NCBI GenBank assembly: GCA_017472865.1
Contig: JAFUNV010000050.1
Span: 18,813-82,812, forward strand
Direction: 5' to 3'
From: Ruminiclostridium sp.
GTDB lineage: Bacteria > Bacillota > Clostridia > Oscillospirales > Ruminococcaceae
Length of the DNA stretch: 64,000 nucleotides
The notes under the pieces were generated by a model. That model ran no database searches. It worked only from the letters and a program-made list of their open reading frames with translations, and was not told where the DNA came from. Shown piece after piece: positions 7,979-15,465 of this stretch; position 1 is the stretch's first letter; each line of letters opens with the position of its first letter. Position numbers and translations under genes: made by a program.

Positions 7979-9205
7979 ATGAACAAGAAAATCTCCCTGG
8001 GTATTGCCATAAGCCTTATCGCCGTGGCGTGCGCCGTTACCTTCGTGGTGACAATGACCGCTTCGCTGAACCTGTACAACGACAAAATAGCAGGTGTTCA
8101 GCAGCGCGAGGAAATCAATACCCGTATTCAGGAAATCGACTCCTTTGTGCGTAACTACTCGCTCAGCGCCGTAGACGATGAATCAGTGAAATCGGGTATC
8201 TACGCGGGATATCTTGACGGTATTTCCGACAGGTATTCCGATTATTATACCACCGATGAATATTACTATGAAACCATGCTGGAAAGCGGCGTCATAGTAA
8301 GCCTTGGTATCGAAACAGTAAACGACGGCGGCTATCCAAAGGTTGCCAAAGTTTATAAAAATTCTCCTGCTGAGGAAGCAGGTATCACAAAGGACGATAT
8401 TATTTCAAAGGTCAACGGTCAGAATGTTCTGGAAATAGGCTACAAAAAAGCCTCCGAACTTATCCTTTTCGGTGACGAAGGTACAAAAACCACCCTTCTC
8501 GTCCGCCATAACGGCGAGGAAATCGAACACAGCTTAAGCCGCACGTCCTTTGAAATCTCTTCTGTAAAACATGAGCTTCTGGATAATGGTATATTCTATA
8601 TCGGTGTTTCAGATATCCATAATCTCACGGGAAAGCAGGTGGGGCTTGCTCTTGAAGAACACGCCACGGAAGAAATAAAGGGCTATATCTTCGACCTGAG
8701 AGAGTGCGAAAGCGGAAATTACTCCTCTGCAGCGGAAATTCTCGACCCCTTTATCCCCAAAATGACTATTGCAAATGCCGTTTACAAGAACAATTCATAT
8801 CAGGTTATCGGTGAAACCTCTGACGATAAATCCACAGCTCTCCCCATAAGCGTAATGGTCAATGAAAAAACAGGCGGCAGTGCGGAGCTTATTGCCCTTT
8901 GTCTCAGAGGCGGCGCTGCGGCAAAAATCGTCGGCACACCCACTATGGGTTACGGAACTCTGCAGGAGGCCCGTGCCTTCAGCGATGGTACTGCGGTTAA
9001 AATCTCGGTAGCGGTGATAGAACCCGCAGCCGAAGCAGGCTCATACAACGAAACAGGCGTAAAGCCCGAATTTATTGTTGAATATGCAGGCATAACGGAA
9101 ACTGCGCCGGGGAATTATGTAAATACCTACGACGTACAATATAAGAAGGCAGTAGAGGTCGTACTCTCAGCTATGGGCGGCACCTCTGCGGAAGAACAAC
9201 GTTAA
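7979..9205 (+). CDS. S41 (C-terminal processing) peptidase homologue, apparently catalytically dead
   Basis: The protein has 408 residues: a transmembrane or signal segment (about residues 7-30), a tail-specific protease N-terminal region, a PDZ domain (about 103-185) and a C-terminal S41 fold. Active CtpA/CtpB proteins carry Ser in a TASAxE-type motif and Lys in GKGTxQ. Here the corresponding segments read [10 protein letters not shown] (residues 297-306), with Gly at the Ser position, and MGYGTLQ (323-329), with Tyr325 in place of Lys; the Gln is kept. The usual NPGG is also lost ([10 protein letters not shown]). The fold assignment is solid and loss of Ser-Lys catalysis is a reading of the alignment by eye. 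It sits 17 bases after the EnvC-like gene and likely acts with FtsEX. Confidence 0.85.
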   Translation: MNKKISLGIAISLIAVACAVTFVVTMTASLNLYNDKIAGVQQREEINTRIQEIDSFVRNYSLSAVDDESVKSGIYAGYLDGISDRYSDYYTTDEYYYETMLESGVIVSLGIETVNDGGYPKVAKVYKNSPAEEAGITKDDIISKVNGQNVLEIGYKKASELILFGDEGTKTTLLVRHNGEEIEHSLSRTSFEISSVKHELLDNGIFYIGVSDIHNLTGKQVGLALEEHATEEIKGYIFDLRECESGNYSSAAEILDPFIPKMTIANAVYKNNSYQVIGETSDDKSTALPISVMVNEKTGGSAELIALCLRGGAAAKIVGTPTMGYGTLQEARAFSDGTAVKISVAVIEPAAEAGSYNETGVKPEFIVEYAGITETAPGNYVNTYDVQYKKAVEVVLSAMGGTSAEEQR

Positions 9206-9231
9206 TTCAATTTCAGAAAGGATATAAAACC

Positions 9232-9711
9232 ATGACAAAGAAGACAGTATTAACAAGCGAAGGACTTAAGAATCTCGAAGCCGAGCTTGAGGAGCTCAAA
9301 GGCGTAAAGCGCCGCGAGGTTGCGGAAAAAATCAAGATTGCCTTAGGCTACGGCGACCTTTCCGAAAACTCCGAATACGATGAGGCTAAGAACGAACAGG
9401 GTCTTATCGAAGCAAGAATTGCGGAAATCGAAGCAATTTTAAAGAACGTTACTCTTATCGACTCCGACAATATCTCCACCGAACACGTACAGCTCGGTAC
9501 AACCGTTAAGGTAAAGGATATCGAAGAGGATGAAATCCTTGATTTAAGCATCGTAGGCTCCAAGGAAGTTGACATGGCTCAGTGGAAAATTTCCGATGAA
9601 TCCCCTATCGGCAAGGCTCTTATTGGTCATTGCGTCGGCGAAACCGTAGAGGTTGAAGCTCCCGCAGGCGTGTTCAAGTTTGAAATCCTCGAAATAGGCA
9701 GACTCGCTTAA
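9232..9711 (+). CDS. greA: Transcription elongation factor GreA
   Basis: Protein of 159 residues, the usual length. It has the N-terminal antiparallel coiled coil that enters the RNA polymerase secondary channel, with the [16 protein letters not shown] tip motif at about residues 42-57, followed by the C-terminal FKBP-like domain ([21 protein letters not shown]). It rescues backtracked polymerase by stimulating transcript cleavage. It lies 26 bases after the S41 gene and 27 bases before lysS, a common greA-lysS pairing in Firmicutes. Confidence 0.97.
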   Translation: MTKKTVLTSEGLKNLEAELEELKGVKRREVAEKIKIALGYGDLSENSEYDEAKNEQGLIEARIAEIEAILKNVTLIDSDNISTEHVQLGTTVKVKDIEEDEILDLSIVGSKEVDMAQWKISDESPIGKALIGHCVGETVEVEAPAGVFKFEILEIGRLA

Positions 9712-9738
9712 TAAGCAGAAAAAAGGAAGGACATAAAA

Positions 9739-11250
9739 ATGGCAGACGAAATCTTAGAAGAAGAATTAACCGAAGAAGAGCTTCAGGAAAAGCTCTCCGA
9801 ACAGCACAGAATCAGACTTGAAAAGCTTTCCGCACTTAAGGAAAGCGGCAAGAATCCTTATGAAATCACAAAGTTCCCTGTTTCCCACCTTGCAAAGGAT
9901 ATCAGAGAAAACTTTGAAACTCTTGAAAATGAAACCGTTCATATCGCAGGCCGTATCACAAGCTGGAGAGATATGGGCAAGGCTAACTTCATAGATATCC
10001 GTGACGGCAGCGACAGAATGCAGGTTTACGTGAAGATTGACGAAATCGGCGAAGAATGCTTCAAGGAATTCAAGACCTGGGACTTAGGCGATATCGTTGG
10101 TATCACAGGCTTTGTTTTCAAGACAAGACGCGGTGAAATTTCCGTTCACGCAAAGGAAATCTCACTTTTATCCAAGTCTCTTCTTCCTCTCCCTGAAAAG
10201 TGGCACGGCTTAAAGGATAAGGAAGAGCGTTACAGAAAGCGTTACCTCGACCTTATCGCTAACCCCGAGGTTAAGGACACCTTCGTTGCACGTTCCCTTA
10301 TTCTCCGTGAAATCAGAAGCTATCTTGACAATCTCGGCTACCTTGAGGTTGATACTCCCGTGCTTCATACTCTTGAAATCGGTGCAGCTGCACGCCCCTT
10401 CGTAACTCACCACAACGCTCTTGATATTGATATGTATTTACGTATCGAAACCGAGCTTTACTTAAAGCGCCTTATTGTAGGCGGCTTTGACAAGGTTTAC
10501 GAAGTTGGCCGTATCTTCAGAAACGAAGGTATGGACGCTACTCATAACCCTGAATTTACATCCATTGAAATGTATCAGGCGTACACCGACTACTACGGAA
10601 TGATGGATTTAATTGAAAATATGTACCGCACAGTAACTCTCAAAATCTGCGGCACAGATACCGTACCCTATCAGGGTAAGGAAATCGCAGTAGGCAAGCC
10701 CTGGGAAAGACTTACCATGATTGAAGCGGTAAAGAAGTACGCAGGCGTTGACTTTGCCGACTGGGCTACCGACGAGGACGCAAGAGCTGCAGCAAAGGCA
10801 AAGAATGTTGAACTCGAAAAGAAAGACGCTACAAAGGGCGACGTACTTATCGCTTTCTTTGAGACCTTCGTTGAGGATAATCTCATTCAGCCTACAATTA
10901 TTTACGATTACCCCGTTGAAAACTCTCCTTTAGCAAAGAGAAAGCCCTCTGACCCCGCATTTACAGAGCGTTTTGAATATTTCATCAACGGCTGTGAATT
11001 CGGTAACGCATTCTCCGAGCTTAACGACCCTATCGACCAGCGTGCAAGATTCACAAAGCAGGTTGAAGAAAAGAGAAAGCAGGGCGCAAATGCCGAAATC
11101 GACGAAGACTTCCTTACTGCCCTTGAATATGGTCTGCCTCCTACGGGCGGTCTCGGCATGGGTCTTGACAGATTTGTAATGCTCCTCACCGACAGCGCTT
11201 CTATCCGTGACGTTTTATTATTCCCCACAATGAAGCCTGAGAAGAAGTAA
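9739..11250 (+). CDS. lysS: Lysyl-tRNA synthetase, class II
   Basis: The 503-residue enzyme charges tRNA-Lys. The N-terminal OB-fold anticodon-binding domain (about residues 60-155, VHIAGRI through GFVFKTRRGE) is followed by the class II catalytic core with motif 2 (GRIFRNEGMDATHNPEF) and motif 3 (GLGMGLDRFVMLL). A short acidic N-terminal extension (EEELTEEELQEKL) precedes the core. Last gene of the ftsE-to-lysS run, ended by a strong terminator. AAAAGGAAGG precedes the ATG. Confidence 0.98.
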   Translation: MADEILEEELTEEELQEKLSEQHRIRLEKLSALKESGKNPYEITKFPVSHLAKDIRENFETLENETVHIAGRITSWRDMGKANFIDIRDGSDRMQVYVKIDEIGEECFKEFKTWDLGDIVGITGFVFKTRRGEISVHAKEISLLSKSLLPLPEKWHGLKDKEERYRKRYLDLIANPEVKDTFVARSLILREIRSYLDNLGYLEVDTPVLHTLEIGAAARPFVTHHNALDIDMYLRIETELYLKRLIVGGFDKVYEVGRIFRNEGMDATHNPEFTSIEMYQAYTDYYGMMDLIENMYRTVTLKICGTDTVPYQGKEIAVGKPWERLTMIEAVKKYAGVDFADWATDEDARAAAKAKNVELEKKDATKGDVLIAFFETFVEDNLIQPTIIYDYPVENSPLAKRKPSDPAFTERFEYFINGCEFGNAFSELNDPIDQRARFTKQVEEKRKQGANAEIDEDFLTALEYGLPPTGGLGMGLDRFVMLLTDSASIRDVLLFPTMKPEKK

Positions 11251-11334
11251 TTGGCTTTGTTATGCGGTTTGTGAGTGTTCATAACCCGAAAACTTACGAA
11301 TTTACAACCGTTTTCGTAAAAAATAAAAAATTGA

Positions 11335-11365
11335 CCCTTTCCGATTGAATTCGGAAAGGGTTTTT
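11335..11365 (+). terminator. Terminator after lysS
   Basis: CCCTTTCCGA and TCGGAAAGGG form a perfect 10-bp stem with a 6-base loop, followed by TTTTT. Confidence 0.9.
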
Positions 11366-11393
11366 GCTTTATTTAAGCTAAATTAAACAAAGA

Positions 11394-11418
11394 AAAAGGA
11401 CGGCATGGCCGTCCTTTT
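11394..11418 (-). terminator. Terminator of the FN3 protein gene
   Basis: AAAAGGACGGC and GCCGTCCTTTT form an 11-bp stem around ATG. The arms give T tracts in both directions; on the minus strand it lies just after the stop of the gene at 11424. Confidence 0.8.
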
Positions 11419-11423
11419 GATGT

Positions 11424-12197
11424 TTACAGTTCACCTACAAGCGCAATAATCAGGTCAGTTGTCTGTTCCTGCATAATAACTGCAATCTCATCATCGGTGA
11501 AATAAATCAGCGTGTCGTATACAAAATCTTCCTTAGTAAACTCGGTGGGGTCTTCATTAAGACAATTCCACTCACTGCCTGAGAAGAGCTTTTTGAGCTT
11601 CTTTAATGCGGAATCACTGTATTCATAGGCTACACCGTAGTACTTGAGCTTCTTGTTTTCGAACTCATAGCAGTATACAACGCCCTCTTCCTTTTCCCAG
11701 AGGATAAGGTCGTCAACAGCTGTGTACTTATCGTTGCCTATTCTGTCGAGCACCTTGCTTCTGCTTGTGCCGTAGGTGAATCCCTTCATAACGTCCTCAA
11801 GCACGTTATCCTGGATAGTAACCTTCTTGTAAGCATACTTGCCCTTCTTGTACTTTCCGTCAACCTTGTCGAGGGAATACACTCTGAACTTGTATGTACC
11901 TGCCTTTTTAAGGTCGATGGTAAGTTTTGTCTTGGTGGTGGTCTTTACCTTTACGTACTTTTCCTTTGAAGTATTGTACTTATAAACGCCGTAGGCTTCT
12001 GCGCCGCTTACCTTCTTCCAGCTGAGGGTAACCTTTGTGCCGTTTATTGTTGCCTTTAAAGAGGCGGGCTTTGCCAGTTTCTCGGAAGAAGCAGCTTCTG
12101 CATTAACGCTGAAGGGAACATCAGCGGCGGGTGTGTAAACTGCTGTGCCTGCAAGCATTGTTAAAGCCATAAGAACAGATAAAAGCTTCTTTTTCAT
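11424..12197 (-). CDS. Secreted protein with fibronectin type III domain
   Basis: The protein has 257 residues. The signal peptide covers about residues 1-35 (lysine-rich start, LMALTMLAGTAVY core). An FN3 domain follows at about residues 42-130 (KPASLKATINGTKVTLSW, YKFRVYSLDKVDGKYKKGKYAYKKVTI), rich in Lys and Tyr. The remaining 120 residues (NVLEDVMKGFTYGTSRSKVLDRIG and so on) form a domain I do not recognise, resembling small lipoprotein folds with a GTSRSKVLD motif. Function is unknown; it probably acts outside the cell or in the wall. It has its own promoter and terminator and is transcribed alone. Confidence 0.75.
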   Translation of the reverse strand: MKKKLLSVLMALTMLAGTAVYTPAADVPFSVNAEAASSEKLAKPASLKATINGTKVTLSWKKVSGAEAYGVYKYNTSKEKYVKVKTTTKTKLTIDLKKAGTYKFRVYSLDKVDGKYKKGKYAYKKVTIQDNVLEDVMKGFTYGTSRSKVLDRIGNDKYTAVDDLILWEKEEGVVYCYEFENKKLKYYGVAYEYSDSALKKLKKLFSGSEWNCLNEDPTEFTKEDFVYDTLIYFTDDEIAVIMQEQTTDLIIALVGEL

Positions 12198-12255
12198 GAT
12201 AGTTTCCTTTCCGTAATATTACTTTGTTTTATCAGGATTTCAGCCTGTATTCAGC

Positions 12256-12284
12256 ATTATAACATACTTTTCACAGAAAATCAA
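12256..12284 (-). promoter_or_regulatory. Sigma-A promoter of the FN3 protein gene
   Basis: On the minus strand TTGATT (12279-12284) and TATAAT (12256-12261) have a 17-base spacer. Confidence 0.75.
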
Positions 12285-12315
12285 CACTTTATCATGATAA
12301 TCTGAAAAATTCAGC

Positions 12316-12738
12316 TTATGCACAGCTTCCGTCGTAGTAAGCCTCCAGTTCCTCGATAGCAGCGTTGTGGATACGCATTATCTGACGTGGACTGTACCCC
12401 ATCTTTTCGGCAATAATCTCCCAGCTTTGGTTAAGAATATACTTGCGTTCAAGCACAGTTCTTCTTCTGCTGTCGGGAACGGTGGCTATAATGTATCTTA
12501 TCTCTTCTTTCACCTCTACGAGCTTGTCAATCTCTGCGTTTATTTCAGCTTCAAGGTCAACAATTCTTGCAGTGGTCCGTCCTACTCTGTCAGAATAGGT
12601 TCCCTCGCTTCTGCTGCCTGTAAAGGGCGATGTGGTAACCTTTGTCGCAAGGCTTTTAAGCTCCGCAATAACTTCAAGCTTTAAGTCGATAGCACAGCTT
12701 ATTTCATAATGGCTGTTAAGTAAATCCTTTATTTTCAT
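12316..12738 (-). CDS. Sigma-region-4-like regulator (phage RinA/ArpU or DUF1492 type)
   Basis: The protein has 140 residues. The N-terminal two thirds are helical and charged (about residues 1-85). The C-terminal helix-turn-helix looks like sigma-70 region 4: RRRTVLERKYILNQSWEIIAEKMGYSPRQIMRIHNAAIEELE. Proteins of this build are typical of phages, where they switch on late genes, and of integrative elements. It is the second gene of a minus-strand pair with the zinc-ribbon gene 12 bases upstream, and faces a CI/LexA-like repressor. No phage structural, replication or integrase gene is nearby. The regulator class is well supported; its target is unknown. Confidence 0.75.
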   Translation of the reverse strand: MKIKDLLNSHYEISCAIDLKLEVIAELKSLATKVTTSPFTGSRSEGTYSDRVGRTTARIVDLEAEINAEIDKLVEVKEEIRYIIATVPDSRRRTVLERKYILNQSWEIIAEKMGYSPRQIMRIHNAAIEELEAYYDGSCA

Positions 12739-12750
12739 ATAATTTCCTCC

Positions 12751-12975
12751 CTACACTGCCACGGGCACTGCACATTCCGTACAATATATATTTTCTCCTG
12801 CCTCTATGGCTGTTTGTCCGCTGAAAAGAGCTGTGCCGCAAAGCACACACTTTGCTCTTTCCTCTTCTGTCTTACCGCCGCAGTCGGGACACCTTCTGTA
12901 TATCTCGTTATCGTAGGCGTCATAGCTGAAAGCGGTATTCTTCATTGTCTTTTTACATTCACAGCATCGGTACAT
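12751..12975 (-). CDS. Small zinc-ribbon protein
   Basis: A protein of 74 residues starting at the ATG at 12975, chosen because AAAGGAG lies immediately upstream; longer frames run back through the promoter and operators. It holds four Cys pairs: CCECK near the N-terminus, CPDCGG, CVLCG and CTEC, enough for two zinc-binding knuckles. It has no other recognisable domain. It is first in the operon with the sigma-like regulator and could be its partner or a nucleic-acid binder. Function unknown. Confidence 0.65.
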   Translation of the reverse strand: MYRCCECKKTMKNTAFSYDAYDNEIYRRCPDCGGKTEEERAKCVLCGTALFSGQTAIEAGENIYCTECAVPVAV

Positions 12976-12987
12976 TTTTCTCCTTTC

Positions 12988-13001
12988 GTTGCAAATCTGG
13001 G
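12988..13001 (+). promoter_or_regulatory. Operator-like site 1
   Basis: GTTGCAAATCTGGG, one of four related 14-mers in the divergent control region. It lies between the minus-strand promoter and the zinc-ribbon start codon, overlapping the leader. Confidence 0.5.
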
Positions 13002-13016
13002 TCATCCGGATAAACC

Positions 13017-13030
13017 GTTTCATTTTTGGG
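13017..13030 (+). promoter_or_regulatory. Operator-like site 2
   Basis: GTTTCATTTTTGGG, one base different from the GTTGCA(A/T)4TGGG pattern. It sits just downstream of the minus-strand -10 box, over the expected transcription start. Confidence 0.5.
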
Positions 13031-13038
13031 GCAAAATC

Positions 13039-13068
13039 AGTATAGCACATTTCGGAAGATTTTGTCAA
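13039..13068 (-). promoter_or_regulatory. Promoter of the zinc-ribbon/sigma-like operon
   Basis: On the minus strand TTGACA (13063-13068) and TATACT (13039-13044) are 18 bases apart. Operator-like sites flank it on both sides. Confidence 0.7.
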
Positions 13069-13082
13069 CCCATTTTTGCAAC
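13069..13082 (-). promoter_or_regulatory. Operator-like site 3
   Basis: Reads GTTGCAAAAATGGG on the minus strand and abuts the -35 box of the minus-strand promoter. It forms an inverted pair with site 4, 24 bases away. Confidence 0.55.
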
Positions 13083-13106
13083 AAAAATAAAATTTTATTC
13101 AAAGGT

Positions 13107-13120
13107 GTTGCATTTTTGGG
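13107..13120 (+). promoter_or_regulatory. Operator-like site 4
   Basis: GTTGCATTTTTGGG. Its TTGCAT is also the -35 box of the repressor promoter, so repressor bound here would compete with polymerase. Confidence 0.55.
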
Positions 13121-13136
13121 AATTATATGATATAAT
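13108..13136 (+). promoter_or_regulatory. Promoter of the CI/LexA-like repressor
   Basis: TTGCAT (13108-13113) and TATAAT (13131-13136) with a 17-base spacer. The -35 box is inside operator-like site 4. Confidence 0.75.
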
Positions 13137-13193
13137 GAAGAAAAATAAAGAACGGTGGCGGATTATATAAATATCCGCAGAAAGAGGGCATAT

Positions 13194-13829
13194 ATGAGTG
13201 AAAAAAGGGAAAACGAGGTTGCAAACCGTATGAAAATGCGCCGTAAGGAGCTTGGGCTCAGCCTTCAGGATTTAGCCGACAGAACCAGACTCAGCAAATC
13301 CACGCTCCAGCGTTACGAGACAGGTACCACTGGAAAGCTGCCCGTAGAAAAGGCAAGACTTATTGCCGAGGCTCTGAAAATGCCCGCCGAACAGCTTTTA
13401 GGACTGGAAACAGCAGCAGAGACCGTTCCCGAATTTTCAGATGTGTATAATATCCCCGTTTACGACAGCGTAAGCGCAGGTTTCGGCTGTTATGCAGACA
13501 GCTGTGCTGTGAGTGTAAAGCCCACATACCTTACAAATGCCGCTTCTGCAGGTGATTTCCTCTGGATAAACGTAAAAGGAGACAGTATGTCGCCGAAAAT
13601 CGAGGACGGAGATATGATACTTGTCCGCCGTCAGGACAGCGTGGAAAGCGGCAGTGTGGCGGTGGTAATGATAGAGGACGAGGCGCTTGTAAAGCGCGTC
13701 AAATACGGCAGAGACTGGCTGGAGCTCCACTCCTTCAACCCCTATTATCCCGTGAGACGTTTTGAAAAGGACGAGGTAAACAGGATTGTAGTTGTGGGGC
13801 TGGTTAAAGAGGTATGCAAAAAGCTGTGA
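13194..13829 (+). CDS. CI/LexA-like repressor: XRE helix-turn-helix plus S24 peptidase
   Basis: The start at 13194 is chosen because AGAAAGAGGG lies just upstream; the result is 211 residues. The XRE helix-turn-helix is at about residues 8-62 (MKMRRKELGLSLQDLADRT, STLQRYETG). The C-terminal S24 domain has the self-cleavage Ser in KGDSMSP, a Lys in EALVKRVK and a probable Ala-Gly cleavage site in DSVSAGFG. Such proteins repress lytic or mobile-element genes and cleave themselves when RecA is activated by DNA damage. Four operator-like sites lie in the divergent region to its left. A hairpin, GCGGAT paired with ATCCGC, at about 13157-13177 lies in its leader. Confidence 0.9.
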   Translation: MSEKRENEVANRMKMRRKELGLSLQDLADRTRLSKSTLQRYETGTTGKLPVEKARLIAEALKMPAEQLLGLETAAETVPEFSDVYNIPVYDSVSAGFGCYADSCAVSVKPTYLTNAASAGDFLWINVKGDSMSPKIEDGDMILVRRQDSVESGSVAVVMIEDEALVKRVKYGRDWLELHSFNPYYPVRRFEKDEVNRIVVVGLVKEVCKKL

Positions 13830-13865
13830 TTTTTCACAAAATGCGTACTATAATGCACCGTCACC

Positions 13866-13894
13866 TTGACAAAAAGAACAAAAAAGAGTATAAT
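13866..13894 (+). promoter_or_regulatory. Sigma-A promoter of the esterase-malQ operon
   Basis: TTGACA (13866-13871) and TATAAT (13889-13894) with a 17-base spacer, a perfect consensus match 36 bases before the esterase start. Confidence 0.85.
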
Positions 13895-13929
13895 TAATTC
13901 AGTATTATTTACACGAAAGGACAACCGCC

Positions 13930-15444
13930 ATGAGCAGATTTAAGGTTGCCGCTGTTTTCAGCGACAGAATGGTTTTACAGCGCAATAAATGCATAAATGT
14001 ATTCGGTGAGGGCGACGACGGCGCCGCAGTTACCGTTGAATTTGAAGGAAATATTGTAAAAACACAGGTTAAGAACGGCCGATGGAATGCTGTTCTCCCG
14101 CCTCATATCGCAGGCGAGGGCTATGAAATGACCGTGCGCTGCGGTGATGAGTTTAAAAAGTTCACCGATATTGCCGTAGGCGAGGTATGGCTTGCAGGCG
14201 GTCAGTCCAATATGGAATATGAGCTTCGCAACTGCATCACAGGCGCACAGCACCTGGAAAATGACAAGGGCATTAATGTAAGATTCTATTACACCCAGAA
14301 AAATCCCTATATAGATGAGAAATTCCTTGAAGATGAAGCAAAAATGGGCTGGGCGAAATTCGAGGGCGAGTCCCCGAAATGCTGGTCGGCGGTAGGCTAT
14401 ATCTTCGCTAAGGAACTGTCAGAAAAGCTGGGCTGTGTTGTGGGCATAATCGGCTGCAACTGGGGCGGTACAAAGGCTTGTCACTGGATGAGCCGCGAAA
14501 GCCTTTCGGCTGATACGGATATGCGTTATGACCTTGACCTTTATGATAAGGCAATCGAAGGTAAGACCACCGAAGAACTGGACAGAATTTACAAGGAATA
14601 CGAAGATTACCACACCGCATGGGAAAAGAAGAGCGCAGAATACTATACGACTGTGGAAAATCCCACCTGGGGCGGCTGTCTTGAATACTGCGGCGAAAAC
14701 AAATACCCCGGACCCTTGGCTCCCCGCAACCCTTTCCATGCCACAGGTCTTTACGACAGCATGGTTAAGCGCGTTTGCCCGTATACTATAAACGGTTTTA
14801 TCTATTATCAGGGTGAAAGCGATGATGACCGCCCTCAGTATTACTACAAGATGCTCCGCGGGCTTATCACCTTATGGCGTGAGGACTGGGGCGACGATGA
14901 ATTGCCGTTCCTTATCGTACAGCTCCCCATGCACCGTTACAGCGGCGACAGTGACCGTAAGCACTGGTGTCTTATCCGTGAGGCACAGGAAAAAGCCTTC
15001 CGCACCATTAAAAATACAGGTCTTGCTGTTATTCTTGACTGCGGCGAGTTCAATGAAATCCACCCGAAGGATAAAGAGCAGGTAGGTCACCGCCTTGCGC
15101 TTCAGGCTATGAATTTAGTCTACGGCGACAAGGAAACAAAGGCATTTGCACCGCTTTACAAGTTCCATATCGTAAAGGACAACGGAATTGAGGTTCATTT
15201 TGACTACGCCGAGGGCTTCACCCTTACAGGCGAGAAATGCGGCTTTGAAATTGCAGGCAGTGACAATATTTACAAGCCTGCGGATTTTGAAATAAGAGGA
15301 AAGAAAATCTTTGTGTTCAGTCCCGATGTAAGCGCACCTCTTAATGTACGCTATCAGTGGACAAACTACGGCGAGGTTACCCTCTACGGCGACAACGGAT
15401 TGCCCGTTGCGCCATTCAGAACCGATAAAAGTGTTGATTTATAA
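13930..15444 (+). CDS. Sialate O-acetylesterase family protein
   Basis: An SGNH-hydrolase-type esterase of 504 residues. The N-terminal beta domain (about residues 1-85) is followed by the catalytic Ser block AGGQSNMEYEL (about residues 92-102), the middle block FIYYQGESDDD and the Asp/His block DCGEFNEIHPKDK with the catalytic His. A C-terminal beta region ends VRYQWTNYGEVTLYGDNGLP. The family removes O-acetyl groups from sialic acids or plant xylans. No signal peptide is visible, so it probably works inside the cell on imported sugars. malQ follows after 21 bases, suggesting a carbohydrate-use operon. The true substrate is uncertain. Confidence 0.88.
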   Translation: MSRFKVAAVFSDRMVLQRNKCINVFGEGDDGAAVTVEFEGNIVKTQVKNGRWNAVLPPHIAGEGYEMTVRCGDEFKKFTDIAVGEVWLAGGQSNMEYELRNCITGAQHLENDKGINVRFYYTQKNPYIDEKFLEDEAKMGWAKFEGESPKCWSAVGYIFAKELSEKLGCVVGIIGCNWGGTKACHWMSRESLSADTDMRYDLDLYDKAIEGKTTEELDRIYKEYEDYHTAWEKKSAEYYTTVENPTWGGCLEYCGENKYPGPLAPRNPFHATGLYDSMVKRVCPYTINGFIYYQGESDDDRPQYYYKMLRGLITLWREDWGDDELPFLIVQLPMHRYSGDSDRKHWCLIREAQEKAFRTIKNTGLAVILDCGEFNEIHPKDKEQVGHRLALQAMNLVYGDKETKAFAPLYKFHIVKDNGIEVHFDYAEGFTLTGEKCGFEIAGSDNIYKPADFEIRGKKIFVFSPDVSAPLNVRYQWTNYGEVTLYGDNGLPVAPFRTDKSVDL

Positions 15445-15465
15445 TTTGTGAAAGGAAACCACACT

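Noticed and set aside
12316-13829. A complete prophage
   Set aside because: Only regulatory-type genes are present; flanking genes are ordinary metabolic or secreted-protein genes.
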